Below are positions 22,335-32,271 of a DNA stretch of 64,000 bases, in pieces; position 1 is the first letter of the stretch; each line of letters begins with the position of its first letter. Where the stretch lies: assembly GCF_019084545.1 (NCBI RefSeq), contig NZ_JAHREP010000005.1:1-64000 (forward strand). Direction: 5' to 3'. The stretch comes from Marinobacterium ramblicola (GTDB lineage: Bacteria > Pseudomonadota > Gammaproteobacteria > Pseudomonadales > Balneatricaceae). Below the pieces are notes generated by a model. That model had not been told where the DNA came from. It ran no database searches and was given only the letters and a program-made list of their open reading frames with translations. Position numbers and translations under genes: made by a program.

Positions 22335-22357
22335 AAAGCCCTGCATGGCAGGGCTTT
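22335..22357. terminator. Bidirectional rho-independent terminator
   Basis: A perfect 10-bp stem AAAGCCCTGC / GCAGGGCTTT with a three-base ATG loop. It lies 2 bp after the stop of the kinase gene and about 30 bp after the end of the convergent glcB gene, so it can serve both. Confidence 0.85.
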
Positions 22358-22390
22358 GTTGTGGGGCTGGGCTCGGGTGCCGAACTCGTA

Positions 22391-24565
22391 TCAGGCGCCG
22401 TACTTCGCCTTGGCCTCACGACGACGACGGTGCAGCACCGGCTCGGTGTAGCCGTTGGGCTGTTCGCGGCCCTTGAGTACCAGTTCGCAGGCGGCCTGGA
22501 AGGCAACGGAACCGTCGAAGTCGGCGGCCATCGGCCGGTAGGCCGGATCGCCCTCGTTCTGGCGGTCGACCACCGCGGCCATGCGCTGCATCGTCTCCAT
22601 CACCTGAGCTTCGGAGCAGACGCCGTGGTACAGCCAGTTGGCGATATGCTGGCTGGAGATGCGCAGGGTGGCGCGGTCCTCCATCAGGCCGATATCGTTG
22701 ATGTCCGGCACCTTGGAGCAGCCGACGCCCTGGTCGATCCAGCGAACCACGTAACCGAGGATACCCTGGGCGTTGTTGTCCAGCTCCTGCTGGATCTGCT
22801 CGGCGCTCCAGTCCGCGTGCTCGGCCACCGGGATGGTCAGGATATCCTGCAGCGCAGAGCGCGGGCGGGACTTCAGTTCCTGCTGGCGGGCGAACACGTC
22901 CACCTTGTGGTAGTGCAGCGCGTGCAGGGTGGCGGCGGTCGGCGAGGGCACCCAGGCGGTGTTGGCGCCGGCCAGCGGGTGGCCGATCTTGGCTTCCAGC
23001 ATGCCCGCCATCAGGTCCGGCATCGCCCACATCCCCTTGCCGATCTGGGCGCGGCCGCTGAGGCCGCAGGCCAGGCCGGTGTCCACGTTCCAGTCCTCGT
23101 AGGCCTTGATCCAGGCGGCGTTCTTCATGTCGCCCTTGCGGATCATCGGGCCCGCCTCCATCGAGGTGTGGATCTCGTCGCCGGTGCGGTCGAGGAAGCC
23201 GGTGTTGATGAACACCACGCGCTCCTTGGCGGCACGGATGCACTCCTTCAAATTGACCGTGGTACGGCGCTCCTCGTCCATGATACCCACCTTCATGGTG
23301 TAGCGCGGCAGCCCCAGCGCATCTTCGATGCGGCCGAACAGCTCGTTGGTGAAGGCGACCTCTTCCGGGCCGTGCATCTTCGGTTTGACGATGTAGATCG
23401 AGCCGGTGACGGTGTTGTTGAACTGGCCGTTACCCTTGACGTCGTGCACCGAGATCAGCGTGGTGACCAGGCCGTCCATGATCCCCTCGGGAATCTCGTT
23501 GCCGTCGCGGTCGAGGATCGCCGGGTTGGTCATCAGGTGGCCGACGTTGCGTACGAACATCAGGCTGCGCCCCTTCAGCGTCACTTCGCCGCCGTTGGGC
23601 GCGGCGTAGACGCGATCCGGGTTCATCCGGCGGACGAAAGTGGTACCGCCCTTGCTGACCTCTTCGGTCAGATCGCCCTTCATCAGGCCGAGCCAGTTGC
23701 GGTAGACCAGCACCTTGTCCTCGGCATCGACGGCGGCAACGGAGTCTTCGCAGTCCATGATGGTGGTCAGCGCCGACTCCATCAGGATGTCCTTGACCCC
23801 GGCGGCATCGCTTTTGCCGATCTGGTCGTTGCGGTCGATCTGGATCTCGAAGTGCAGGCCGTTGTGTACCAGCGCGATACCGGTGGGGCTGGCGGCGGTG
23901 CCGGTGTAGCCGACCAGCTGTGACGGATCGGCCAGCACCCCTTCGCTGCCGTCGCGCATCGCCACGCACAGCGCGCCGTTCTGGATGCTGTAGCCGGCGG
24001 AGTCCTTGTGCGAGCCCTGGGCCAGCGGCGCGTAATCGTCGAGGAACTTGCGGGCGAAGGCGATCACTTTGGCGCCGCGGGCCGGGTTGTAGCTGCTGCC
24101 CGCTTCCGCGCCACCGTCGTTGGAGATGACATCGGTACCGTACAACGCGTTGTACAGGCTGCCCCAGCGTGCGTTGGCGGCGTTCAGCGCGTAGCGGGCG
24201 TTCATCACCGGTACCACCAGCTGTGGACCGGCCAGGGTGGCCATCTCCGGATCCACATTGCTGGTGCTGGCGGTGAAGTCAGGACCTTCCGGCAACAGGT
24301 AGCCGATCTCGAGCAGGAAGTTCATGTAGGCGTTGAAATCGAACTGGCCGCGATTCTGGCGGTGCCATGCGTCGATCTTCTCCTGCAGTTCATCGCGCTT
24401 GGCCAGCAGATCACGGTTGCGAGGCGCCAGGTCATGCACGATGGCGTCGAATGCGGACCAGTAGGCCTCCACATCCACGCCGGTGCCCGGCAGGGCTTCA
24501 TTGTTGATGAAGTTGTAGAGATCCTCAGCGACCTGCAGGCCGCCAACCTGTACTCGTTGGCTCAT
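22391..24565 (-). CDS. glcB: Malate synthase G
   Basis: 724 residues from ATG 24565, which has a GAGG ribosome site eight bases upstream and matches the family length of about 723. The frame runs 32 codons further upstream, but that part is not family-like. The enzyme condenses glyoxylate and acetyl-CoA to malate in the cytoplasm, completing the glyoxylate bypass. Recognisable blocks include [17 protein letters not shown]-type sequence near 190, [17 protein letters not shown] with the catalytic acidic residues, [12 protein letters not shown], and [20 protein letters not shown]. It stands as a single gene, with the channel gene upstream on the same strand separated by a strong terminator. Confidence 0.95.
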   Translation of the reverse strand: MSQRVQVGGLQVAEDLYNFINNEALPGTGVDVEAYWSAFDAIVHDLAPRNRDLLAKRDELQEKIDAWHRQNRGQFDFNAYMNFLLEIGYLLPEGPDFTASTSNVDPEMATLAGPQLVVPVMNARYALNAANARWGSLYNALYGTDVISNDGGAEAGSSYNPARGAKVIAFARKFLDDYAPLAQGSHKDSAGYSIQNGALCVAMRDGSEGVLADPSQLVGYTGTAASPTGIALVHNGLHFEIQIDRNDQIGKSDAAGVKDILMESALTTIMDCEDSVAAVDAEDKVLVYRNWLGLMKGDLTEEVSKGGTTFVRRMNPDRVYAAPNGGEVTLKGRSLMFVRNVGHLMTNPAILDRDGNEIPEGIMDGLVTTLISVHDVKGNGQFNNTVTGSIYIVKPKMHGPEEVAFTNELFGRIEDALGLPRYTMKVGIMDEERRTTVNLKECIRAAKERVVFINTGFLDRTGDEIHTSMEAGPMIRKGDMKNAAWIKAYEDWNVDTGLACGLSGRAQIGKGMWAMPDLMAGMLEAKIGHPLAGANTAWVPSPTAATLHALHYHKVDVFARQQELKSRPRSALQDILTIPVAEHADWSAEQIQQELDNNAQGILGYVVRWIDQGVGCSKVPDINDIGLMEDRATLRISSQHIANWLYHGVCSEAQVMETMQRMAAVVDRQNEGDPAYRPMAADFDGSVAFQAACELVLKGREQPNGYTEPVLHRRRREAKAKYGA

Positions 24566-24968
24566 GAGATATGCCTCAAATTCTTTCGTGTTGTCTCCCG
24601 GCTCGCCCAGAGGCTGTGTTGATCCGGAAACTGGAGTTGGGTCGTTTACAGCGTTGTGCATTGCGAAAATAACGCAATTTTTCGTCGCTGTAACCCGTTT
24701 GCGCCTAAAGTATGAGGAAATCGTTAGATCGTGTATTTTGGCAACAAGATCGCGGTTTGTTGGCGTCTTTTTATGCCTTTTTTTGTTGTTTTTTTACTAG
24801 AAACGGACGCGACTCTCCTGGCGTCTGTTCCTGGCGCAAATCGGGGAGGTCAATGATACCTCGGTGGATTCTGAGGTGCCTTATTCCGGATAATGAAAAT
24901 TAAAAAATACGTTTTCATATTGTGGTAATAATGATCTGGCCCGCTGCCGATAGCGGGCCAGATCGGCA
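24566..24968. other. Intergenic region between the mscK-like gene and glcB
   Basis: 403 bp. It holds the terminator of the channel gene at 24933-24964 and the presumed glcB promoter. On the glcB strand it has long A-rich tracts (T-rich at 24774-24799 on the plus strand), possibly an UP-like or bent segment, and a short ACCTC/GAGGT inverted repeat at 24858-24877. I could not assign a reliable -35/-10 pair. Confidence 0.5.
24933..24964 (-). terminator. Rho-independent terminator of the mscK-like gene
   Basis: A 13-bp perfect stem GATCTGGCCCGCT / AGCGGGCCAGATC with a six-base loop, four bases after the stop codon at 24969. The tail on the minus strand is AT-rich (ATTATTACC) but not a pure U run. 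Confidence 0.8.
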
Positions 24969-27900
24969 CTAAGCCTTGGGCGGTGACCGGTGCAGGTGCA
25001 CGTCGAGCTGCGGGAACGCGATCTCGATACCCGCTTCGCGGAAGTGGCGGTCGATACTGTGGTTCAGTGCATCGGTGACCGGGATGCGGTCCTCCATGTG
25101 GGCGACGAACACGCGCAGGTCGAAATCCAGTGTGCTGGCGCCGAAGGTGCGGAAGTAGGCGTCGGGTTCCGGGTCTTTCAATACCAGGGGGTGTTTTTTG
25201 GCGATATCGACCAGCAGCTGTTTGACCCGTTCGGTATCGCTGCCATAGGCAACCCCCACTTGCAGCACGATGCGGGTGGTGGCGTCGGTCAGCGACCAGT
25301 TGATCAGCCGCTCGGTGATAAAGGTCTTGTTGGGAATGACCACCTCCTTGCGATCCCAGTCGATCAGGGTGGTGGCGCGGATCTGGATCTGCGATACGCG
25401 GCCGGTGACATCGCCGATGGTGACGGTATCGCCGATCCGGATCGGCTTTTCGAACAGCAGGATCAGGCCGGAGACGAAGTTGGCGACGATCTCCTGCAGG
25501 CCGAAGCCCAGGCCCACACCCAGCGCCGCGACCAGCCACTGCAGCTTGTTCCACTCCAGGCCGAACTGGCTGATGCCGGCCATGACGCCGACCAGGATCA
25601 GAATATATTTGAGCAGGGTGGTGATGGCGAAACCGGTACCCGGTGACAGCTTCAGATGGCGCAGTACCAGCAGCTCGAGCAGTCCCGGCAGGTTGTAGGC
25701 CGCGAGCAGACTGACGGCGAGGGTGATCAGTCCGGTAATCAGGTCGCTCAGGGTAATGGCGCGCAGTACCTCGCCATCGGCTGTGGTTTGATAGGTGCTC
25801 CACAGCGGGATTCGCTCCAGGATCTGCAGCGTAGGCAGGAAGTCGCCCAGCGTCAGCCAGATCAGCAGGGCCAGCAGTGCTACGGCAGTCAACTTGTTCA
25901 GCGTACGGGCCTGATCCGATATGGTCTGCAGGTCGATATAATCCTCCTTGGGTTGCGGCAGATCCTCCTCTTCGTGGTTGCTGCGGGCCGCGATCTGTTC
26001 CGCGCGGCGCTCTTGAGCCTGCTTGAACGCCATGCGGCGCTCTTCGATCAGCAGCCAGCGCCGGCCGAGCCGGTAGAGCATGAACACCAGCGCTACCTGG
26101 ATCACCACCAGGGTCAGGATCAGGATCATGAACAGCGCGCCGAGCAGGTAGCCGTAGATACCCATCCCGAACATCACCAGGTTGAAAGCCAGCATGCCGC
26201 CGATCCAGATACGTGAATCGGTCCACCAGCTGGGGTGTTCGGTCAGGCGGTTGAACTCCTTGTTGATCCTCCACATCACCCACCAGAAGCGCGTCAACAC
26301 CAGCGTCAGCAGCAGGAACAGCAGACGCCCGCCCGATGCCAGCAGATCCGATTGCTCCAGCCCGTCGCTGATGAACAGGCCGGCCAACAGCGGCAGCGTT
26401 ACCCAGCCCAGCAAGCGTATCTGGCGGCGCAGGACACGGCACAGACGCTCCGGTATCTCGAGATGAGCGCAGAGCAGGCCGTGAGGTGTGCGCAGCCAGC
26501 CCAGGGCACAGAGATCGACAAAGATGATCGCGGCCAGTGTGTACAGCAGCGGGGTTAGGGTGTCATACAGCGGATGAGCGGTGTTTAGCGAGTACTGCAG
26601 CAACAGCGCGAATGCCGGCAGCGGTGTGGCGATCAGTGGCGTGGCCAGCAGCAGGCGGAAGGTCCGGGAGAAACGGTCCTGAGTGACCTTGCCGATCTGT
26701 TGGTGCCAGCGTTCGCAGTGCTTGCGCAGGTAAGTTGACAGTGTCAGGGCCACGGCCACAAGCAGCAGTGGAATGCCGAACAGCGCCAGGCGGGAGCGGT
26801 TCGGGGCCAGAATCGGTTGGGCCGCGCGCAACTGTTGCCAGCGCTGTTGCAGATGGGCAAGGCCGCTTTTCAGGTCGGTGAGCCAGGCGTTACCAAGCGG
26901 CTCCACCGTGGGCAGCCAGAGCAGGTGCTGTTCGATCAGCGTACGCGCTTGCCGGGTCTGATCGTTGATCTGTTGCTGGGTACTGAGAATCTGCGAACGC
27001 ACATTGATCAACTGTTGGCGACTCTGCCGCAGCTGCTCCAGCAGGCGTTGCCGGTTATCAAGGAGGCTGAGGTACTGCTGTTGATAGTCGGCATCCAGTG
27101 CCTGTACCTCGTCCGGCAACCGGTTTCGGCGCTCCTGCAGTTCGAAGAGTTCGCGATCGCCGCTCAAATTGGCCAGCCGTAGCTGATTGATCTCGGTCAG
27201 GCTGGTCGTGGTGTCCAGTGGCCGGGTCAATTGGCGGGAGAAGTGGCGCAGTTCGGCGCTGAGCTGGGGAATATCCAGCTCCAGCTGCTGCTGTATCAGC
27301 TGTGCCTGCTGGTTGATCTTGTCCAGCTGGCCACTCAGGTTTTTCAACCGGAGATGGCTGTCGTCGATACGCCGGAGCAACCTGCTCAACTGCTCGCTAC
27401 CGTTGCGGTTCAGCTGGCGCAGCTGTGCCAAGGGGGCCGGTAGCGGTTGCTCGGGAGGGGTAAGCTCCGCCAACGACTGCTCCAGTTCACGGCGGCGGCG
27501 CTCGAGCAGTGTGCTCTGGACCAGATCGATGCTGGCGGAGAGCAGATCGATCTTGCGCCGGGCCTGACTCAGCTCCAGCCGGTTCAGCTCCAGCTCGCCC
27601 GGCAGTGCCAGCAGTTCAAGCTCGATGGACTGGATTCTGAGCGCCTGCTCCTCGGCCAGCACCTCATTCAGTGCCTGGCGTGCCTGCAACAGCTCCTGAG
27701 TGCCTTCGGACTCGGGCAGAGAGCTCTGCGCAACCGGATTCTGCCTGAGGCGCGTGAGCTGGGTGCGCAGATCGATCACCAGTGCATCGTTGCGGCTTAT
27801 CGCTTCGGTCAACTGATCGCGTCGCTGCTCCAGCTCGACCAGCTCGCTCCTGTGCCGGGTCAGTCGCTGTTCCAGTTGCTCGATGGAGGCGGTCGCCGCA

Positions 27901-28229
27901 ACCGGATCGGGCTGTTTCGGTATGGCGGAATCAAGCGTCTGGCGCAGCGCGGCCAGTTGCTCGGGTTGCTGCGCGATCTGGGCGTTCAACTGCCGAGTAC
28001 GCTCGCGCAGCTTGGCCAGGTTGTCCAGTGCGCTCTGGGTCTGTTGATACACTTCGCGCAGCGCCTGAGTCGCAGGGCTGGTATCCTCTGGTTTGAGCTT
28101 GTCGAGCTGCTGGGTCAGCGACTCAGCGGTGGGCAGTGCAGCGAACAGCGGTTGAATCAGTAATACTGTGCACAGGAGCAGCCCGATCAGGCTGAGACGT
28201 GTCGAAAACGCGAGTGAGGGTCGATGCAT
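24969..28229 (-). CDS. mscK: Large mechanosensitive channel, MscK/KefA family
   Basis: 1086 residues, close to the about 1120 of E. coli MscK. A signal peptide (about 1-30) is followed by a long glutamine/leucine-rich periplasmic coiled-coil region (to about 470), then a block of transmembrane helices (about 485-880) and the C-terminal MscS core. In the core the pore helix reads GVGLGFGLQEIVANFVSGLILLFE and is followed by the beta domain with RIGDTVTIGDVTGRVSQI and VVIPNKTFI. The protein opens under membrane tension and releases solutes during hypo-osmotic shock. It is monocistronic, divergent from the hydrolase gene at 28301, and ends in a strong terminator. Confidence 0.92.
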   Translation of the reverse strand: MHRPSLAFSTRLSLIGLLLCTVLLIQPLFAALPTAESLTQQLDKLKPEDTSPATQALREVYQQTQSALDNLAKLRERTRQLNAQIAQQPEQLAALRQTLDSAIPKQPDPVAATASIEQLEQRLTRHRSELVELEQRRDQLTEAISRNDALVIDLRTQLTRLRQNPVAQSSLPESEGTQELLQARQALNEVLAEEQALRIQSIELELLALPGELELNRLELSQARRKIDLLSASIDLVQSTLLERRRRELEQSLAELTPPEQPLPAPLAQLRQLNRNGSEQLSRLLRRIDDSHLRLKNLSGQLDKINQQAQLIQQQLELDIPQLSAELRHFSRQLTRPLDTTTSLTEINQLRLANLSGDRELFELQERRNRLPDEVQALDADYQQQYLSLLDNRQRLLEQLRQSRQQLINVRSQILSTQQQINDQTRQARTLIEQHLLWLPTVEPLGNAWLTDLKSGLAHLQQRWQQLRAAQPILAPNRSRLALFGIPLLLVAVALTLSTYLRKHCERWHQQIGKVTQDRFSRTFRLLLATPLIATPLPAFALLLQYSLNTAHPLYDTLTPLLYTLAAIIFVDLCALGWLRTPHGLLCAHLEIPERLCRVLRRQIRLLGWVTLPLLAGLFISDGLEQSDLLASGGRLLFLLLTLVLTRFWWVMWRINKEFNRLTEHPSWWTDSRIWIGGMLAFNLVMFGMGIYGYLLGALFMILILTLVVIQVALVFMLYRLGRRWLLIEERRMAFKQAQERRAEQIAARSNHEEEDLPQPKEDYIDLQTISDQARTLNKLTAVALLALLIWLTLGDFLPTLQILERIPLWSTYQTTADGEVLRAITLSDLITGLITLAVSLLAAYNLPGLLELLVLRHLKLSPGTGFAITTLLKYILILVGVMAGISQFGLEWNKLQWLVAALGVGLGFGLQEIVANFVSGLILLFEKPIRIGDTVTIGDVTGRVSQIQIRATTLIDWDRKEVVIPNKTFITERLINWSLTDATTRIVLQVGVAYGSDTERVKQLLVDIAKKHPLVLKDPEPDAYFRTFGASTLDFDLRVFVAHMEDRIPVTDALNHSIDRHFREAGIEIAFPQLDVHLHRSPPKA

Positions 28230-28300
28230 GGCCGGAGTCCGGTCCCGATTCAGTTCATTGACTCTATTGTCGTTAACAGAGCGCCGATAGGAAAGCGGGA

Positions 28301-29311
28301 TTGAATCAATACAGCCAGTTGGTATCTGCAGAGCAACCAGATTTCAGCGCCGCCGAGGTGCGTGTGCTTCTAACGACCCGGTTCAGTGATCAATGGCAGC
28401 GACCGCCCGCCCTGGAGGCTTATCTGCGCTGTTACGGGCTGCAATCGCTGGTGGCTGAAAGCCGGTTCAGCATCGCACGCCTGACCGTCTGCGCAGCCGA
28501 GCTGGTGGTACAGCGTTACCGCCAGCGCAGTAACAGCCGCGGCACGGTGTTGCTGGTGCACGGTTACATGGATCACGCCGGGCTGACGCGACCGCTGGCG
28601 GAGTGCCTGTTTCAGCAGGGCTGGGACCTGCTGCTCTACGATCTGCCGGGACACGGCCTGTCCAACGGGGCGCCCCATGTCGTGGATGATTTCTTCCACT
28701 ATGCCGAGCAGTTGGCGGAGTTGATCCGCCAACTGCTGCCTCAGCTGCAGACACCGCTGACGCTGATCGGGCACAGTACCGGCGGCGCGATCATCACTAC
28801 GATGCTGCTGCGGGAGGCCGACAGCCAGCGGTGGCCTCTGACCCGCCCCGTACTGTTGGCGCCGCTGCTAAGACCCACCCATCTGGCCAGTATCAGGCGC
28901 AAGTATCGCTGGCTCAGACCCTGGCTGCGGCGGGTGCGCCGGGTCTATCAGCACAACTCCCATGACCGTGACTTTATGACCTTCATCCGTCGTCGTGATC
29001 CGCTGCAGCACCCCTGGATCCCGGTGCGCTGGATCGGCGCCATGCTAGGCTGGATCGACTGGGTAGAGCAGCAACCCTCGAGCCGGTTGCGGCCGCTGAT
29101 CATCCAGGGCACTGAGGACGGCACGGTGGAGTGGCGGCACAACCTGCAGGAGCTGCAGCGGCTGTTTCCCGAGGGTGAGCAGTATCTGGTGGAGAGTGCG
29201 CGGCACAACCTGATCAACGAGGCGCGGCGCTGGCGCAGTCAGGTGTTCAGCCGGGTATTGCAGTTGCTGGAGCGGGAGTGTGGGGCCGTGCAGAACGGCT
29301 CGGGCCGCTGA
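28301..29311 (+). CDS. Alpha/beta hydrolase (serine hydrolase, lysophospholipase-like)
   Basis: 336 residues from a TTG start preceded by AGGAAAGCGG. The fold shows LLVHGYMDHAGL (oxyanion region), LPGHGLSNG, and the nucleophile elbow GHSTGG. A late DGTVEW block probably supplies the acid and the SARHNLINE block the catalytic histidine. This combination is typical of the serine aminopeptidase S33/monoacylglycerol lipase group. No signal peptide is apparent, so it is probably cytoplasmic or membrane-associated. Substrate unknown. It is divergent from the channel gene and followed by palindromic repeats. Confidence 0.85.
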   Translation: MNQYSQLVSAEQPDFSAAEVRVLLTTRFSDQWQRPPALEAYLRCYGLQSLVAESRFSIARLTVCAAELVVQRYRQRSNSRGTVLLVHGYMDHAGLTRPLAECLFQQGWDLLLYDLPGHGLSNGAPHVVDDFFHYAEQLAELIRQLLPQLQTPLTLIGHSTGGAIITTMLLREADSQRWPLTRPVLLAPLLRPTHLASIRRKYRWLRPWLRRVRRVYQHNSHDRDFMTFIRRRDPLQHPWIPVRWIGAMLGWIDWVEQQPSSRLRPLIIQGTEDGTVEWRHNLQELQRLFPEGEQYLVESARHNLINEARRWRSQVFSRVLQLLERECGAVQNGSGR

Positions 29312-29324
29312 GATTGCCGCTCCT

Positions 29325-29428
29325 GCGCATCCATGCGCCCGCGGCATGACCGTCATGGATGACGGAGGGCCGCCCCACGGGAATCCTGTCCTTGCAGGAG
29401 CAAAAGACAGGGACCGTACATCCTGTAC
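29325..29428. repeat. Cluster of short palindromes with a CATCC core
   Basis: Three hairpins in about 100 bp: GCGCATCCATGCGC (29325-29338), CCGTCATGGATGACGG (29350-29365) and GTACATCCTGTAC (29416-29428), with a CCTGTCCTTGCAGG imperfect stem between them. All carry the CATCC(A)TG core, in the second case on the other strand. Similar cores occur at 38670-38706. This looks like a REP-type intergenic repeat family. Confidence 0.6.
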
Positions 29429-29432
29429 ATAA

Positions 29433-29463
29433 AACGCCCGCTCGCGAGTGCGAGACGGGCGTT
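29433..29463 (-). terminator. Rho-independent terminator of serA
   Basis: An inverted repeat ACGCCCG-CTCGC / GCGAG-A-CGGGCGT with a short loop and one bulged base, followed on the minus strand by TTTT. It lies about 35 bp after the serA stop codon and may also serve the convergent hydrolase gene. Confidence 0.75.
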
Positions 29464-29499
29464 CAGAGGCAAAGCGTTGCGGTTTGAAGCAGGCGGCGC

Positions 29500-30735
29500 T
29501 TAGAACAGGCGGCGGCAGCGGATGGTGCCGTCGATCTGACTCAGCTTGTCCAGTGCGACTTCCGAGTAATCCGCATCCACATCGATTACCACATAACCGA
29601 CCTTGTCGTTGGTCTGCAGGTACTGACCGGAGATGTTGATGTTGTTCTCGGAGAACACGTTGTTGATCTTCGACAGCACGCCGGGAATGTTCTCGTGTAC
29701 GTGCAGCAGACGGTGGGCGTTGGGGTGCTCCGGCAGTGCCACTTCCGGGAAGTTGACGGAGGTGATGGAGGAGCCGTTGTCGCTGTACTTGACCAGCTTC
29801 TCGGCCACTTCGTAACCGATGTTCTCCTGTGCTTCCATGGTGGAACCGCCCACGTGCGGGGTCAGGATCACATTGTCGAACTCGCGCAGCGGACTGATGA
29901 ACTCATCGTCATTGGTGCGCGGTTCGACCGGGAATACATCCACGGCGGCGCCGAGCAGCTTACCGCTGGCCAGTGCGCTGCACAGGGCATCGATCTCGAC
30001 CACGGTGCCGCGGGCGGCGTTGATGAAGATCGCGCCGTTCTTCATCTGCTCGAACTGGACCTGGCCCATCATGTTCTTGGTCGCCGGGGTTTCCGGCACG
30101 TGCAGGGAGATCACGTCGCACATGCCGAGCAGTTCGGCCATCGACGCGACCTGAGTGGCGTTGCCCAGCGGCAGTTTGGTCACCACATCGTAGAAGTAAA
30201 CCTTCATCCCCAGGCCTTCGGCCAGTACGCTGAGCTGTGAGCCGATGCTGCCGTAGCCGACGATGCCGAGCTTCTTGCCGCGGATCTCGTAGGCGTTCTT
30301 GGCGCTCTTCTGCCACTCGCCGCGGTGAGCCTTGGCGTTTTTCTCGGCCACGCCGCGCAGCAGGATGATCGCTTCGGCCAGCACCAGTTCGGCGACCGAA
30401 CGGGTGTTGGAGTAGGGCGCGTTGAAGACCGCGATACCGTTACGGGTAGCCGCTTGCAGATCCACCTGGTTGGTACCGATGCAGAAGCAGCCGACGGCGA
30501 CCAGTTTTTCCGCGGCTTCGAACACCTTCTCGGTCAACTGGGTGCGGGAGCGGATGCCGATGAAGTGCACATCGCGGATGCGCTCGATCAGCTCCTCTTC
30601 CGGCAGCGAACCGGTGTGGAATTCGATGTTGGTGTAGCCCTGGGCATTCAGCGTATCGACCGCTGACTGGTGCACGCCCTCCAGCAGCAGGATCTTGATC
30701 TTGCTCTTTTCGAGGGATGTGGGTTTGCTCATCAT
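29500..30735 (-). CDS. serA: D-3-phosphoglycerate dehydrogenase
   Basis: 411 residues from ATG 30735; a second ATG lies one codon on, and E. coli SerA has 410. It oxidises 3-phosphoglycerate to 3-phosphohydroxypyruvate, the first step of serine synthesis. Visible features are the substrate region GCFCIGTNQVDL, the NAD-binding GIVGYGSIGSQL, the conserved VSLHVP-type block (ISLHVPETPATK) and the LTPHVGGST region with the active-site histidine. A C-terminal ACT domain (HVHENIPGVLSKIN to the end) binds serine in the E. coli-type enzyme and gives feedback inhibition. The ribosome site is AGGA. Monocistronic, with its own terminator. Confidence 0.95.
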   Translation of the reverse strand: MMSKPTSLEKSKIKILLLEGVHQSAVDTLNAQGYTNIEFHTGSLPEEELIERIRDVHFIGIRSRTQLTEKVFEAAEKLVAVGCFCIGTNQVDLQAATRNGIAVFNAPYSNTRSVAELVLAEAIILLRGVAEKNAKAHRGEWQKSAKNAYEIRGKKLGIVGYGSIGSQLSVLAEGLGMKVYFYDVVTKLPLGNATQVASMAELLGMCDVISLHVPETPATKNMMGQVQFEQMKNGAIFINAARGTVVEIDALCSALASGKLLGAAVDVFPVEPRTNDDEFISPLREFDNVILTPHVGGSTMEAQENIGYEVAEKLVKYSDNGSSITSVNFPEVALPEHPNAHRLLHVHENIPGVLSKINNVFSENNINISGQYLQTNDKVGYVVIDVDADYSEVALDKLSQIDGTIRCRRLF

Positions 30736-30909
30736 CTGCAACGGGTTCCTAACTTTCGCCGATCATGTCGGCCGGTGGTAAGAAAGTGACGCATTCTAGC
30801 ATACCGCTCGGGCTTTGGGCGTTGGCCAAAAGGCTGAGTAGCGGAAAAATTCTCAGCTCAAGTTGAGCGGGATTGGAGCGGACCTGGAGCAGGAGCAGGA
30901 GCGGAGCAG

Positions 30910-30932
30910 CCGCCGGTCTGAGCGACCGGCGG
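30910..30932 (-). terminator. Weak hairpin after ppnP
   Basis: A 9-bp stem CCGCCGGTC / GACCGGCGG with a five-base loop directly follows the ppnP stop. There is no U-tract on the minus strand, so termination there would be inefficient or rho-dependent. Confidence 0.4.
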
Positions 30933-30940
30933 TGACGGGA

Positions 30941-31222
30941 TCAGCTGTAGAAGCAGAGGTAAGCGGTGGGCTTGGCCACCTTCAGGTCGAAAGACTGCTC
31001 GGCGGCGATGCTGAACTCGGTACCGGCCGGGAAGGACTCCCAGTCGTTGCTGCCGGGCAGACGCACCACCAGCTCACCGCAGGTGACCTTCATCAGCTCG
31101 TTCTGGCTGGTGCCGAAGGTGTACTCGCCGGGCGCCATGACGCCGGAGGTGACGGGGCCATCCGGGCCTTCGAATGCGATCGACATTACCTTGCCGTCGA
31201 AATACTCGTTAACGCTCAGCAT
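30941..31222 (-). CDS. ppnP: Pyrimidine/purine nucleoside phosphorylase (DUF1255)
   Basis: 93 residues from ATG 31222 with ribosome site GGAGAG; the longer open frame upstream is not family-like. It is a small single-domain cupin of the PpnP (YaiE) family, which splits nucleosides to free base and ribose-1-phosphate. Family marks are [14 protein letters not shown] at the start, [12 protein letters not shown], the GELVVRLPG block and [10 protein letters not shown] followed by YLCFYS at the end. The LysR gene ends 52 bp upstream on the same strand, so readthrough from it is possible, but no functional link is evident. Confidence 0.92.
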   Translation of the reverse strand: MLSVNEYFDGKVMSIAFEGPDGPVTSGVMAPGEYTFGTSQNELMKVTCGELVVRLPGSNDWESFPAGTEFSIAAEQSFDLKVAKPTAYLCFYS

Positions 31223-31274
31223 ATACGCTCTCTCCGCAAAAAAAGGAGCATCATAGTGAGATCTCGGGTTGCTG

Positions 31275-32174
31275 TCATGTGCCCAGTCGCGATTGCTCAC
31301 TCGCTGCGTGCTCGAGCAGAAAGTCGACGAAGGCGCGGTTGGCGCGCGACAGGTAACCATCCCGTCGCCAGGCGATGGAGAGATCGAGCCAGACCGGTTC
31401 CGAGAACGGCCGGGCGACCAGGTCCGCGTCCTCGGCGATCACCATCGCCAGCAGCGTGGTGATGGCGAAACCCTGACGCACGATCTGCTTGATAAGCGGC
31501 AGCAGGTTGGTTTCGAAACCGATCTGCAGCGGGTAGTTGGATTCCTGCGCCAGTCGATCCAGCACCTCGCGGTGAAAATAGCCCTGCTTGAACACCACCA
31601 GCTCCTCCTTGAAGAAGTCGTCGTAGGCGACGCTTTCTCGAGCGGCCAGGGGATGGTCCATTGGCATCACCGCGGTCATCTGATCGCGCAGGAAGGGGCG
31701 GGTTTCCAGATCCTCCGGTGGGGTGTTGCTGACGATCACTCCCAGGTCGATCTCCCCCTCGGAGATCATCTGCTGGATCTTGCGGGCACCGGATTCCACC
31801 ACTGTCAGCTGCAGCTTGGGGTAGCGGTGGCGGAAGGCCATCAGGATCGGCGGAAAGTAATAGGAACCGAGCATACTGGGGATGCCGATGCGCACCTCGC
31901 CGCTGTCCAGCCCCTGCAGCTCGCGCATCTCCAGCTCCGCATCCTCGGTGGCCCGGATGATCCGGCGGGCGTGCTCCAGCAGTATGTGCCCCTCGTCGGT
32001 CAGCTCGATGCCCCGCTCGCGGCGGTGGAACAGGTTCAATGCCAGGCTTTCCTCCAGCTTGCGGATCGCCATGCTGACGGCGGGTTGCGCCACGTGCAGA
32101 CGGCGTGCCGCGGCGGTAAATCCGCGCTCATCGACGACAGCGAGGAAGTAGCGCAGGGCACGGATCTCAAGCAT
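31275..32174 (-). CDS. LysR-family transcriptional regulator
   Basis: 299 residues. The N-terminal winged helix-turn-helix (about 1-60) reads [36 protein letters not shown], and the rest is a LysR substrate-binding domain with the usual two lobes ([24 protein letters not shown]). It is divergent from an MFS exporter gene with a 97-bp shared promoter region, the standard arrangement for a LysR regulator and its target. The inducer is unknown. Confidence 0.92.
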   Translation of the reverse strand: MLEIRALRYFLAVVDERGFTAAARRLHVAQPAVSMAIRKLEESLALNLFHRRERGIELTDEGHILLEHARRIIRATEDAELEMRELQGLDSGEVRIGIPSMLGSYYFPPILMAFRHRYPKLQLTVVESGARKIQQMISEGEIDLGVIVSNTPPEDLETRPFLRDQMTAVMPMDHPLAARESVAYDDFFKEELVVFKQGYFHREVLDRLAQESNYPLQIGFETNLLPLIKQIVRQGFAITTLLAMVIAEDADLVARPFSEPVWLDLSIAWRRDGYLSRANRAFVDFLLEHAASEQSRLGT

Positions 32175-32182
32175 AAGCAGTC

Positions 32183-32199
32183 CTTATTAATTGGATAAG
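32183..32199. promoter_or_regulatory. Candidate LysR operator CTTAT-N7-ATAAG
   Basis: An AT-rich interrupted palindrome fits the T-N11-A type site of LysR regulators. It lies 9 bp before the LysR start codon, within the divergent promoter region shared with the MFS gene, so autoregulation plus activation of the transporter is plausible. Confidence 0.4.
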
Positions 32200-32271
32200 A
32201 ATTATATATTTTTATGATTATAGGCGCAGCGCTACTCTTTGCGCAGTGAAACTGCTCGAGGAGGGCCAACA

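Noticed and set aside
22361-23923. A 520-codon open frame opposite glcB
   Set aside because: Antisense shadow of malate synthase G; low complexity His/Val/Asp/Gly composition.
22391-24661. Longer malate synthase start at 24661
   Set aside because: The extra 32 residues are not family-like and the internal ATG at 24565 has a good ribosome site and gives the normal length.
30860-30910. Purine-rich GGAGC repeats before ppnP as a possible regulatory element
   Set aside because: Short, imperfect and without symmetry; no support beyond composition.
30941-31360. 139-residue version of ppnP
   Set aside because: The first 46 residues run into the LysR gene region and are not family-like; the ATG at 31222 gives the standard 93-residue protein.
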